The position numbers and the translations under genes are program-made. A stretch of DNA of 64,000 nt. Source: Pseudoalteromonas arctica A 37-1-2 (GTDB lineage: Bacteria > Pseudomonadota > Gammaproteobacteria > Enterobacterales > Alteromonadaceae). Within the stretch, counting starts at the first letter, position 1; every line of letters begins with the position of its first letter. The notes beneath the pieces are model-generated. The model searched no databases. It had not been told where the DNA came from and saw nothing but the letters and a program-made list of their open reading frames with translations. Below are positions 21,498 to 34,289 of this stretch, in pieces. The stretch lies in contig NZ_CP011025.1 of NCBI RefSeq assembly GCF_000238395.3, positions 3,038,001-3,102,000 on the forward strand, in the 5' to 3' direction.

Positions 21498-23018
21498 ATG
21501 TTCAAAGAAAAACTAATAATAATCATTACTTTAGTTATGCTGTTATGTGCATGCGATATGCAAGAGCAGCCAACTCAACTCGCCCAAATAAAAGAACACA
21601 ATAAAATACGTGTGGGTACCCTTGCCAGTGCTAGTAATTATTATCAAGCTGTTCAAGGTGAGCAAGGCTTTGAATATGAGTTATCACAAGCCTTCGCTGA
21701 ATATTTAGGTGTAGAGCTTGAAATAGTCCCTTTCTTTAACTTATCTGATATGTTTGAACGCCTTGAAAGCGGTGATTTAGACTTAATAGCGTCAGGACTT
21801 ACCTATAATAAAACCCGTGCAGAGCAATACCGTTACGGACCAACTTACAGAACAATCAGCCAAAAGTTAGTTTATAAACAAGGGCGCGTTCGTCCTCGAG
21901 AATTTGACGATTTAGATGGCAACTTTACTGTTATAGCTAAAAGTAGCCACTCGCTTACTCTACAAAAAATGAAGAAGAACAATCCAGATCTCACTTGGAT
22001 AGAAAGCGAAGAGTTTGATGAAGAAGAACTACTTCAAGCAGTTATTGATGGCGAGATAGATTACACACTCGCTGATACGCACACGCTATCGCTGTTTCGC
22101 CGTTATCACCCAAATTTAAGCATTGGTTTTTCAGTTAGCCATAACGACCCGATTGCATGGATACTTAATAAATCTAAAGACGACTCTTTATATGCGTTGC
22201 TGGTGCCATTTTTTGGTGACGTTAAGCAAAGTAACCAGCTCTATGTACTTGAAGAAAAATACTTTGGTCACGTACGCCAATTTAACTATGTAAATACCCT
22301 TGCTTATATCGAAGCAATTAAAGAAACCTTACCAACATACCAGCCATGGTTTGAACAATATGCAGGTAGCCTTGACTGGCGGTTATTAGCGGCACTAAGC
22401 TATCAAGAATCTATGTGGAATCCTCGCGCTAAATCACCAACAGGTGTGCGCGGCATCATGATGCTAACTCGCAGTACAGCCAAACAAGTAGGTGTTACTA
22501 ACCGGTTAGAACCAGAGCAAAACATTCGTGGTGGCGCTAAATACTTAAGCAAGCTTATTAAACGTATTCCTGACCGTATCCCGCAACCCGACCGCACATG
22601 GCTTGCTTTGGCCGGATACAATGTAGGTTGGGGGCACGTTAACGACGCACGTATAATTACCGAACAGCAAGGCGCAAGTCCCGATAAGTGGGCTGATGTA
22701 AAAAAACGCCTACCGCTATTAATTAAAAAGCGCTATTACCGTAAAACTCGCTACGGTTATGCCCGAGGCGATGTAGCTGTTAAATATGTTGATAATATTC
22801 GTCGTTATTACGATGCACTTGTTTGGCTAGATGAAAATAATGCCATTGCTGCAGAGCCTGAGCCAGAACCAATTACAGAGCTGAGCACTGATACTGAGCT
22901 AAAGCTAAACGAAAAAAGTGAAGTGAAAAGTGAAGTAAAAAGTAAGGCAGATGAAGCTCAAACAGAAAAACAACAACCTATAATCGAGCCCGAGCAGTCG
23001 AGTGAAAACAATAGCTAA
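21498..23018 (+). CDS. mltF: Membrane-bound lytic murein transglycosylase F
   Basis: Lipoprotein of 506 aa with a periplasmic solute-binding (SBP_bac_3-like) domain at about 30-260 and an SLT-type lytic transglycosylase domain after residue 280. The catalytic glutamate is about Glu304 in SYQESMWNP; ARSPTG-like and ALAGYNVGWGH motifs follow. The frame is open further upstream, but the ATG at 21498 is preceded by AAGGGG and starts a type II signal with lipobox LCAC. The C-terminal tail is Glu/Lys-rich with EVKSEVKS repeats. Anchored in the outer membrane, it trims peptidoglycan. Confidence 0.94.
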   Translation: MFKEKLIIIITLVMLLCACDMQEQPTQLAQIKEHNKIRVGTLASASNYYQAVQGEQGFEYELSQAFAEYLGVELEIVPFFNLSDMFERLESGDLDLIASGLTYNKTRAEQYRYGPTYRTISQKLVYKQGRVRPREFDDLDGNFTVIAKSSHSLTLQKMKKNNPDLTWIESEEFDEEELLQAVIDGEIDYTLADTHTLSLFRRYHPNLSIGFSVSHNDPIAWILNKSKDDSLYALLVPFFGDVKQSNQLYVLEEKYFGHVRQFNYVNTLAYIEAIKETLPTYQPWFEQYAGSLDWRLLAALSYQESMWNPRAKSPTGVRGIMMLTRSTAKQVGVTNRLEPEQNIRGGAKYLSKLIKRIPDRIPQPDRTWLALAGYNVGWGHVNDARIITEQQGASPDKWADVKKRLPLLIKKRYYRKTRYGYARGDVAVKYVDNIRRYYDALVWLDENNAIAAEPEPEPITELSTDTELKLNEKSEVKSEVKSKADEAQTEKQQPIIEPEQSSENNS

Positions 23019-23181
23019 GATTAATATAAGTACCCGTTTATTGAGCATGTCAGTAAGCAAAATTTAAGTAAATCAAATATCTGTTTACTTGTCACCAAAT
23101 GATCACTAATGTGTGTTAATTGTATATCATTATTTTATAAGATATACCCGTGCCTTTCTCACTCTTGCATTAGGAGAAAAC

Positions 23182-23349
23182 ATGCTAAAACGTAGACGCA
23201 CACAAAGATTAAAACGCAATGTCATTTATTCAACGGCCACACGTCGTCGTGTTATGTTGCGAAAACTACACAAAAAAATCATCTGGCGTCGCCGAATGTT
23301 TGCTATGCAGCAAATGGCTGAATCAGAAATAGAGCCAATCGCTAGTTAA
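23182..23349 (+). CDS. Small Arg/Lys-rich hypothetical protein
   Basis: 55-aa protein with about a third Arg or Lys, including KRRRTQRLKR and WRRRMF, and a short acidic end. The ATG at 23182 has an excellent AGGAG seven bases upstream; this supports a real gene and the shorter of two possible starts. I recognise no family. The high positive charge suggests nucleic-acid or membrane binding, but that is only inference. It lies between mltF and the convergent tadA, leaving 2 bp. Confidence 0.7.
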   Translation: MLKRRRTQRLKRNVIYSTATRRRVMLRKLHKKIIWRRRMFAMQQMAESEIEPIAS

Positions 23350-23351
23350 CT

Positions 23352-23876
<525 letters not shown>

Positions 23877-24045
23877 TTAAATAACCTTTTATGCTGTAAT
23901 TATACCTAGTTAGCACTCTAAAGTGCGCCATTCATTACTTTATTCCAAAAATAAAACAATATTTACCCGTTTGTAATGGCTCACTAGTGCTGATTTACGC
24001 TATAATCTCACGCTTTTTTTATTTAGCTCACAACACGGGTAGCAA

Positions 24046-25350
24046 ATGAAATTTCCTGGACGCCGCAGGCATAAACATTATTTTCCAGTGGAAGCCAAAG
24101 ATCCACTTACCAATCAACTTAACGCAACAGAGCGATTACAACGTAGTTATATTACGGGTATCGATCAGATCGTTGTTGATATAGAGGCAAAAGTTGATCA
24201 AGCTTTCCTTGACGAATTTCAACTACGTAGAGGGATGTCGCAAGTTATTGATAGCGATACAACAAACGCCTTATACGATCGTTTAAAATTAAACAATATG
24301 GTTGATTTTGAGTTTGCCGGTGGAACCATTGGTAACACTATGCACAACTACTCTGTACTTGCAGATGATCGCTCAGTTTTATTAGGCGTAATGAGCGAAA
24401 ATATAAAAATAGGTAGCTACGCTTACCGTTTTTTATGTAATACCTCAAGCCGTGTAGACTTAAACTACCTTCAACCAGTTGATGGGCCTGTAGGTCGTTG
24501 TTTTACATTAATTGATGAAACCGGTGAGCGTACTTTTGCAATAAGTGCAGGCCTAATGAATCACTTACGTCCTGAATCTATCGATAAAGACCTTATTGAG
24601 AATTCATCAGCGTTAGTGATTAGTGCCTATCTTATGCGTACTCAAGGTAGCGAAACAATGACTGAAGCCACTATGCAAGCGGTAAAATACGCTAATGACG
24701 CAGGTGTGCCAGTTGTGCTTACACTCGGTACTAAGTTCTTAATTGAGCAAGACCCTACTTGGTGGGCAAACTTTGTTGAAAAGCATGTTGATATTCTTGC
24801 TATGAACGAAGAAGAAGGTTTAGCTATTACAGGTTTTGAAGATCCTCTTCTAGCTGCTGATAAAGCACTTGATTGGGTAGACTTAGTTATTTGTACCGCT
24901 GGCGAAAAAGGCTTATTTATGGCCGGCTACGTAGACGAAAGCTTAAAGCGTGAAACCGAATACCCGTTACTACCAGGCGCCATACCTGATTTTAACCGTT
25001 ACGAATTCTCACGAGCTATGCGTAAAGATGAGTGTGATGAACCTATCAGAGCATATAGTCATACGGCCCCATTTATGGGGGGACCTGATTCAATCAAAAA
25101 CACCAATGGTGCAGGTGATTGCGCACTTGCGGCTGTACTACATGATTTGTCAGCGAATGTTTATCATAAACTTAATGTGGCAAACTCAGCTAAGCATCAG
25201 CAACAAGCTATTACTTACTCGTCACTATCGCAAATTAGTAAATATGCTAACCGAGCGAGTTATGAAGTATTAGTTCAACACTCTCCGCGTTTATCTCGTG
25301 GCTTACCTGAACGTGAAGATTGTTTAGAGCAGGTTTACTGGGAACAATAA
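24046..25350 (+). CDS. gsk: Inosine-guanosine kinase
   Basis: PfkB-family kinase of 434 aa, the same length as E. coli Gsk, which salvages guanosine and inosine to GMP and IMP. Conserved stretches include FAGGTIGNTMHNYSVLADDR, the substrate-binding MNEEEG region and the catalytic NTNGAGDCALAA motif. It forms a single-gene unit ending at a strong terminator. Confidence 0.95.
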   Translation: MKFPGRRRHKHYFPVEAKDPLTNQLNATERLQRSYITGIDQIVVDIEAKVDQAFLDEFQLRRGMSQVIDSDTTNALYDRLKLNNMVDFEFAGGTIGNTMHNYSVLADDRSVLLGVMSENIKIGSYAYRFLCNTSSRVDLNYLQPVDGPVGRCFTLIDETGERTFAISAGLMNHLRPESIDKDLIENSSALVISAYLMRTQGSETMTEATMQAVKYANDAGVPVVLTLGTKFLIEQDPTWWANFVEKHVDILAMNEEEGLAITGFEDPLLAADKALDWVDLVICTAGEKGLFMAGYVDESLKRETEYPLLPGAIPDFNRYEFSRAMRKDECDEPIRAYSHTAPFMGGPDSIKNTNGAGDCALAAVLHDLSANVYHKLNVANSAKHQQQAITYSSLSQISKYANRASYEVLVQHSPRLSRGLPEREDCLEQVYWEQ

Positions 25351-25355
25351 ATTAC

Positions 25356-25381
25356 AAAGGGAGCAATTATTGCTCCCTTTT
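25356..25381. terminator. Bidirectional terminator between gsk and the glutaminase gene
   Basis: An 11-bp near-perfect stem AAAGGGAGCAA/TTGCTCCCTTT with a 3-nt loop, followed by T residues on the plus strand and preceded by A residues. It separates two convergent genes. Confidence 0.9.
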
Positions 25382-25387
25382 GTTTAC

Positions 25388-26311
25388 CTAAAAAATAGAA
25401 ATATCGAGTTTTTTAGATAACAGCTCGAGCGCTGCAATTCCTGCAACCGAATTACCAAACGAATTAAGCCCCGGTGAATAAACAGCCACTGTAAACTTAT
25501 TTGGTAGTACAGCTAAAATAGTTCCTGATACTCCCGACTTACCAGGCATACCCACTCTGTAACCAAAATCCCCCGCAGCATCATATAAACCACTCGTGAA
25601 TAAAAGCGAATTAAGCTGTTTATTCTGACGACTACTTAAAACGCGTTTACCAGAGCTATAATCAACACCTTTATTAGCTAAAAAATTATAAGCTTTTGCT
25701 AATTCAATACAGTTGAGCTCAATAGAGCAAAAGTTAAAGTAAGCCCACAAAACATCATCTACTTCGTTTTCAAAATTACCAAACGATTTCATCAAATGCG
25801 CCATCGCAGCATTTCGGTGCCTGAACTCATACTCTGAATTAGCGACTTTTTTATCAATTACTACGCCTCTATTACCAGCTAATAACCTGAAGGTTTCGAG
25901 CATAGAATGCATTGGCGCAGATAAGCGGCTGTATAATGCATCACACGTTACAATTGCGCCTGCATTGATGAATGGGTTACGAGGAATCCCCTTTTCAAAT
26001 TCAAGCTGTGTAAGCGAGTTAAAGGCTGTACCTGAGGGTTCCTTTCCGACTCTATGCCAAAGTTCATCACCATAACGCTGTAGTGCCATAGTAAGTGTCA
26101 TAACTTTAGAAACTGATTGAATAGTGAAGCGTTGAGAACAATCCCCTGCGCACACAGTTTCACCATCAGTTGTATAAATAGCGATAGAAAATTGTTCCGG
26201 ATCAACCTCGGCAAGCGCCGGTATATAATCAGCTACTTTCCCTTGTGATAATAAAGGACGTACTTCATGTGCTATTTCATCAAGCACCTTTTGGTAATCA
26301 GCTGTAGGCAA
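25388..26311 (-). CDS. glsA: Glutaminase
   Basis: Serine-dependent beta-lactamase-like glutaminase of 307 aa converting glutamine to glutamate and ammonia. The catalytic Ser-x-x-Lys tetrad is SVSK near residue 67; NPFINAGAI, FSIEL-like FCSIELNC and SGVSGTI are family motifs. Length fits GlsA/GlsB. It is a monocistronic unit with a shared terminator at its 3' end. Confidence 0.94.
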   Translation of the reverse strand: MPTADYQKVLDEIAHEVRPLLSQGKVADYIPALAEVDPEQFSIAIYTTDGETVCAGDCSQRFTIQSVSKVMTLTMALQRYGDELWHRVGKEPSGTAFNSLTQLEFEKGIPRNPFINAGAIVTCDALYSRLSAPMHSMLETFRLLAGNRGVVIDKKVANSEYEFRHRNAAMAHLMKSFGNFENEVDDVLWAYFNFCSIELNCIELAKAYNFLANKGVDYSSGKRVLSSRQNKQLNSLLFTSGLYDAAGDFGYRVGMPGKSGVSGTILAVLPNKFTVAVYSPGLNSFGNSVAGIAALELLSKKLDISIF

Positions 26312-26553
26312 TCTAGACCTCTATATCGTCATTCATAAGAATTGGATTTTAACACGCGCTATTAGGTGCACCTAGTTTTGTTGTCGAATTTAACGGTGAG
26401 ATTTTACTAAATTTAAATAGAAAAAAACGTCACATTACTGTATCTGGTTTCTCTTAATTAAATCCTGGTAATGTCATGATGCCCACTGCGGTGGAGAGTC
26501 ACAGTGCAAATGCTACGAACTCATTGTCGAGCGGAGATTTTTATGATTTTAGT

Positions 26554-26579
26554 GTCGGGAGTCGCTACGCTCGCCCGAC
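26554..26579. repeat. REP-like palindrome
   Basis: GTCGGGAGTCGCTACGCTCG continues to CCCGAC, forming an imperfect palindrome with GTCGGG/CCCGAC ends. It sits in sequence that interrupts the decayed 5S array. Similar GC-rich palindromes occur as interspersed repeats in many gammaproteobacteria; only one copy is in this window. Confidence 0.5.
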
Positions 26580-26642
26580 CTACGTGATAGGTGTTGATGT
26601 GAGTGTGTGTTAATTGCGTGTTTTTCACTTTTCTGCAGACAT

Positions 26643-26668
26643 AAAAAGCCCGAATCTTAAATTCGAGC
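26643..26668 (-). terminator. Extra terminator-like hairpin inside the 5S-like array
   Basis: The minus strand reads GCTCGAAT, a 5-nt loop, ATTCGGGC (one G-U pair), then five T. It belongs to the sequence inserted between the two most distal array units. Confidence 0.55.
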
Positions 26669-26806
26669 GCTCTACAATGTGAAGTCGGTGCGCTACGCAG
26701 TAGGATGTCGTAGTGCCCACAGAGGTAGAGAGTCACATAGCAAATACTACACTATTATTAATCGTATCGTCTCTTAGTATGCAGAGTTTTACTAATTTCA
26801 AAAAGC

Positions 26807-26834
26807 AAAAAACCCGTTACATTACTGTAACGGG
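26807..26834 (-). terminator. Array terminator copy 3
   Basis: Perfect 9-bp stem CCCGTTACA/TGTAACGGG with a 4-nt loop, followed on the minus strand by six T. It is exactly 153 bp from the next copy. A more decayed fourth copy, with a broken stem, lies at 26426-26447. Confidence 0.75.
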
Positions 26835-26959
26835 TTTCTCTTAATTAAATCCTGGCAATGTCGTAGTGCCCACAGCAGTAGAGAGTCACATAGCAAATGC
26901 TACACTATTATTAATCGTGTCGTCTCTTAGCGTGCAGAGTTTTACTAATTTCAAAAAGC

Positions 26960-26987
26960 AAAAAACCCGTTACATTGCTGTAACGGG
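26960..26987 (-). terminator. Array terminator copy 2
   Basis: Perfect 9-bp stem CCCGTTACA/TGTAACGGG with loop TTGC, then six T on the minus strand. Exactly 153 bp from copies 1 and 3. Confidence 0.78.
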
Positions 26988-27112
26988 TTTCTCTTAATTA
27001 AATCCTGGTAATGTCGTATTGCCCACAGCGATAGAGAGTCACATAGCAAATGCTACACTATTATTAACCGTGTCATCTCTAAGTGCGCAATGTTTTACTA
27101 ATTTAAAATAGC

Positions 27113-27140
27113 AAAAAACCCGTCACATTGCTGTAACGGG
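27113..27140 (-). terminator. rRNA operon terminator (array copy 1)
   Basis: The hairpin after the last intact 5S gene: CCCGTTACA pairs with TGTGACGGG (one G-U pair), followed by a run of six T on the minus strand. It is the first intrinsic terminator met by rRNA transcription. Confidence 0.88.
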
Positions 27141-27156
27141 TTTCTCTTAATTAAAT

Positions 27157-27270
27157 CCTGGTAATGTCCTACTTTCACATAGCAAATGCTACACTATCAT
27201 CGGCGCTGTTTCGTTTCACTACTGAGTTCGGCATGGAATCAGGTGGGTCCAAAACGCTATTGTCACCAAG
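27157..27270 (-). rRNA. rrf: 5S ribosomal RNA, distal copy
   Basis: Minus-strand 114-nt sequence with the conserved 5S core CCATGCCGAACTCAG and complementary 5' and 3' ends (CTTGG.../...CCAGG). It differs from the proximal 5S copy by a single base that I can see (GATTCCATG versus GACTCCATG). It is followed by the operon terminator. Confidence 0.95.
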
Positions 27271-27334
27271 AAAATTCTTTTCAATTTTCTTGTTTTTAAT
27301 TATTAAGATTAAAGTCCTTCGACTGAATTTGAAG

Positions 27335-27448
27335 CCTGGTAATGTCCTACTTTCACATAGCAAATGCTACACTATCATCGGCGCTGTTTCGTTTCACTAC
27401 TGAGTTCGGCATGGAGTCAGGTGGGTCCAAAACGCTATTGTCACCAAG
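27335..27448 (-). rRNA. rrf: 5S ribosomal RNA, proximal copy
   Basis: Second 114-nt 5S gene, 64 bp from the distal copy and 212 bp after the 23S 3' end. Same conserved core and end pairing. Operons with two 5S genes are known in gammaproteobacteria. Confidence 0.95.
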
Positions 27449-27660
27449 CAAATTAGGTGCAAAGAATCAATGACAAGCACGTAGTGCTACCATTTTCTTT
27501 GCGCAAGGTGCCTCAACTTTAACGCTACGCGCTAAGAGTCACCTCTTGAATTTGGAAAATATCTGATAATATTTTTTAAGTCTTTCTTAAGTAATATCTA
27601 CTTTAGTCATATTAACTTCTTCGCTTGTTTCACTATCACATAAAACGCGTTTGGCGTTGT

Positions 27661-30551
<2,891 letters not shown>

Positions 30552-30851
30552 ATACAACCCAAACGGGTCTTTGTTTTGTGACAGTTTAACTTCGCCAGAA
30601 GTCAATATTGAATACTAAAGTAGATACCAATCAATCAACTCATAAGAGTTAACTAAATGGCACTGAATGGTACTGCTACCATTCTTTTTTTACTTTTGAA
30701 AACTCTTGATAAATAACAATGTTATTCATCAGAATTTTATTATCAGCTTTTCCAAATTTTTAAAGAGCATATTAATTAGTTATCCCGAAGGACACGCACT
30801 AATTAACAATCATCTGTGTGGACACTACGAACAAATAAGTTCTAAATCGTA
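30552..30851 (-). other. 16S-23S spacer without tRNA genes
   Basis: This 300-bp internal transcribed spacer contains no recognisable tRNA-Ile, tRNA-Ala or tRNA-Glu. It does contain a segment (30811-30830) complementary to the 16S leader, which should form the RNase III processing stem, and a segment next to 23S that pairs with the 23S 3' flank. A boxA-like CTCTTTAAAAAT element occurs on the minus strand near 30757-30768. Confidence 0.8.
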
Positions 30852-32386
<1,535 letters not shown>

Positions 32387-32640
32387 AAAAAGTTTTATGT
32401 CTTTCGACAGCTCAATGAATTCTGAATTTATTTTAATATCTTTCGATATTGAATTGACTGTGCCGAATAATTACCGAAATAACTATTCTGTTGGTCACTC
32501 AGTTTTCAATTGAGACTCTAATTTGTTTGCCTCGCTACCTAAGTAGGTTGGCTGTTAGAACTCAATCTGTACGAGTGCCCACACAGATGATTGCTTTATA
32601 TTTTTAAAGAACGTTTTGAGTCGCTTTAGCGTCTCAAGGG
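32387..32640 (-). promoter_or_regulatory. rRNA leader with boxA and 16S processing stem
   Basis: Transcribed leader between promoter P2 and 16S. It holds a boxA-like antitermination element, GTTCTTTAAAAA, at about 32603-32613 (minus strand) and, at about 32573-32595, a segment containing ATCTGTGTGGGCACT. That segment is complementary to sequence just after the 16S gene, so the two bracket 16S for RNase III cleavage, as in E. coli. Confidence 0.75.
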
Positions 32641-32646
32641 ATGCGA

Positions 32647-32674
32647 ATAATACACCCTTTATTTTTCGAGTCAA
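32647..32674 (-). promoter_or_regulatory. rRNA promoter P2
   Basis: Minus-strand -35 TTGACT and -10 TATTAT separated by 16 bp. Both hexamers are identical to those of E. coli rrn P2. Confidence 0.82.
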
Positions 32675-32785
32675 CACTTAGTTTTAAACTTTCTTTTTAG
32701 AAGATTTAAAACCGAAGTTTTATTTAACTCTCTGAGTAGTTCGTGCCTCGCTATGCGTTGGCGTTTCCCGTCTCAGTGGGGTCGC

Positions 32786-32813
32786 ATTATAGGGAGCGGC
32801 GGATTTTACGCAA
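32786..32813 (-). promoter_or_regulatory. rRNA promoter P1
   Basis: Minus-strand TTGCGT, a 16-bp spacer and TATAAT, then the GC-rich discriminator GCGACCCC. The block CTCCCTATAATGCG followed by CACTGAGACGG is almost the E. coli rrn P1 core, including the rRNA-type discriminator linked to ppGpp control. It lies about 140 bp upstream of P2, with AT-rich sequence further upstream that could act as an UP element. Confidence 0.85.
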
Positions 32814-32955
32814 GCGTTATTTGCATAAAATAGTAATTAAAATTAAGCCCCAAGCAAGCACACATGATAAGCACAAGTTACCCACAAAAAACTGTTGATA
32901 ACTCTTGTTTTTACATAGCTAAACCATTCTATAGCTTTTAATTAAAACCTTAAAA

Positions 32956-32983
32956 ATGCAAAAAGCACCTTATTTAGGTGCTT
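32956..32983 (-). terminator. Terminator downstream of cnoX and the MITE-like element
   Basis: The minus strand reads an 8-bp stem AAGCACCT/AGGTGCTT with a 5-nt loop, followed by Ts. It is the first terminator after the cnoX/ybbN stop; the MITE-like element lies between them in the 3' untranslated region. Confidence 0.78.
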
Positions 32984-33010
32984 CTCAAAAGTAATAGTTA
33001 TTAGAATCTA

Positions 33011-33321
33011 GGGTCTGTTTATCTTTCAAGGTTAAATTTGCAGCAGCCTGTTTGGTATTCAGGCAAGGCAGAGCCTATGTAGTGTGGTTACTCCCCATAA
33101 ATAGGCGATAACGTAGCATTAATGCCAAACAGGCGCTGCCCAAAGGGTTCTTCCTAGGGGCTATTTACTCTTTGTTACTCGGTTTTTACTTATTCTTACA
33201 TGGATGTAAGCCAGTAGGGTAACGCAGGAGCAGTTACCGAGCCCACTAGGTTACAAATCTCGCGCCGCGATTAACCCCCCCTAGTTTGAACAAATTTTAA
33301 TCCGCAAAGAGCAACAGACCC
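33011..33321 (+). mobile_element. Palindromic MITE-like element, copy 1
   Basis: A 311-bp non-coding element bounded by inverted GGGTCTGTT/AACAGACCC ends and flanked by TA on both sides. The interior matches, in inverted orientation, the copy at 52766-53028 over most of its length (for example AGGCGATAACG and CACTAGGTTACAAATCTCG). This copy has about 48 extra bp containing a CTTACAT/ATGTAAG hairpin. It carries no coding capacity. TA flanks recall IS630/Tc1-type target duplication, but that is inference. Its right end forms the cnoX stop codon. Confidence 0.8.
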
Positions 33322-34199
33322 TAGTATAAAATACTATATAACTTGCGACGATACTTTGCTGCGAGCGCATCACCATCGGGTAAAGAGGCAATAATGGCTA
33401 AAAAGCTTGGTTTCGCTTCATTGAAATTCAGATCTTTTTGCAGCACTGTAAATAGTATATCCAATGCTTCTTCTTTTCTGCCTGCTTCATTGAGTAAAAT
33501 ACTGAGCTCTTCTTTTAATTCTAGGTCATTTGGGTACTTTTCTACTTGTTGTTGCTTTTCTTTAATCTCTGGTGAGTCTTTTGCTTCAAGCGCAGCTTCG
33601 CATTTTGCTTTTATATTATTAAAGTAAGCATCTTGCTCTTGTACGTCTATTGTATTTATAAGCGCTTGGGCTTCATCTACCTTGTGAATTTGAATACATA
33701 TGTCTGCAAGCACTAATTTGATGCGTGCATTACCGCTGTCTATTTCATAAGCTTGCTTTGCATAATTAAATGCAGCATTTAAATCTGACTTTAATAACGC
33801 TTGTTTTGCTTGCTCTAACAGTAAGTCTTGTTGCGCAGGTAAATGCTTTGCTAGGGCTTCGCGTATTTGTGCCTCACTTTGAACACCTGCAAGTAAATCT
33901 ACTGGTGCAGAGTCTTTTAATAATACAAGCGTAGGCAGAGTTTGAAGACCAACTTGCTGCGCAAGTTGAGAAGCGAGTGCTTGCTCTGCATCGCAATCTA
34001 GGTTTGCTACTACTATATAGCTTGCATATTCAGCCGCTATTTTATCTAAAATTGCAGCCTGTCCGATGCAGTCAGGACTTTGAGGAGAGAAAAAGTTAAG
34101 CAACACCAATTTTTGCTGTGATGTTTCACCGAGTACTTGTTGAAGGTTTTGCGCATTAATACTAACTATGTTGCTCATTGAATTGATTGCCATATTCAT
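33321..34199 (-). CDS. cnoX: Chaperedoxin CnoX (YbbN): thioredoxin-like domain plus TPR
   Basis: Cytoplasmic protein of up to 292 aa. The thioredoxin-fold domain (about 10-120) has a degenerate active site, SPQSPDC, with one cysteine of the usual CxxC pair. A TPR-like helical region follows (about 125-292) and ends in KYRRKLYSILY, the conserved family C-terminus. E. coli CnoX holds unfolding proteins and passes them to DnaK/GroEL. Start candidates are three close ATGs (34199, 34193, 34178). The TAG stop is completed by the neighbouring mobile repeat, but the C-terminus is not truncated. Confidence 0.9.
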   Translation of the reverse strand: MNMAINSMSNIVSINAQNLQQVLGETSQQKLVLLNFFSPQSPDCIGQAAILDKIAAEYASYIVVANLDCDAEQALASQLAQQVGLQTLPTLVLLKDSAPVDLLAGVQSEAQIREALAKHLPAQQDLLLEQAKQALLKSDLNAAFNYAKQAYEIDSGNARIKLVLADICIQIHKVDEAQALINTIDVQEQDAYFNNIKAKCEAALEAKDSPEIKEKQQQVEKYPNDLELKEELSILLNEAGRKEEALDILFTVLQKDLNFNEAKPSFLAIIASLPDGDALAAKYRRKLYSILY

Positions 34200-34289
34200 C
34201 TATTTAGGTTTTTATATGGTGGTGAACATAATAATTACAAGTCATATACCTAAATCATCCGGTATACATATTCAACAATGAGGGAAAAC

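Larger units (their letters stand above)
26426..27156 (-). repeat. Tandem array of decayed 5S-like units with terminators
   Basis: Downstream of the rRNA operon, a unit recurs with an exact 153-bp period. The motif corresponding to the 5S 3' end (CCTGG on the plus strand) begins at 27157 in the true 5S gene, then at 27004, 26851, a diverged match at about 26698 and, after extra sequence, 26464. Units keep the 3' half of 5S (ATAGCAAATGCTACACTAT) and the following ATTTAATTAAGAGAAA plus terminator, but an inserted segment replaces part of the helix and the 5' half is unrecognisable. They look like 5S copies that duplicated and decayed. Confidence 0.75.

Noticed and set aside
33343-33627. Plus-strand frame opposite cnoX
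   Set aside because: Low-complexity Ser-rich shadow of the conserved minus-strand gene.
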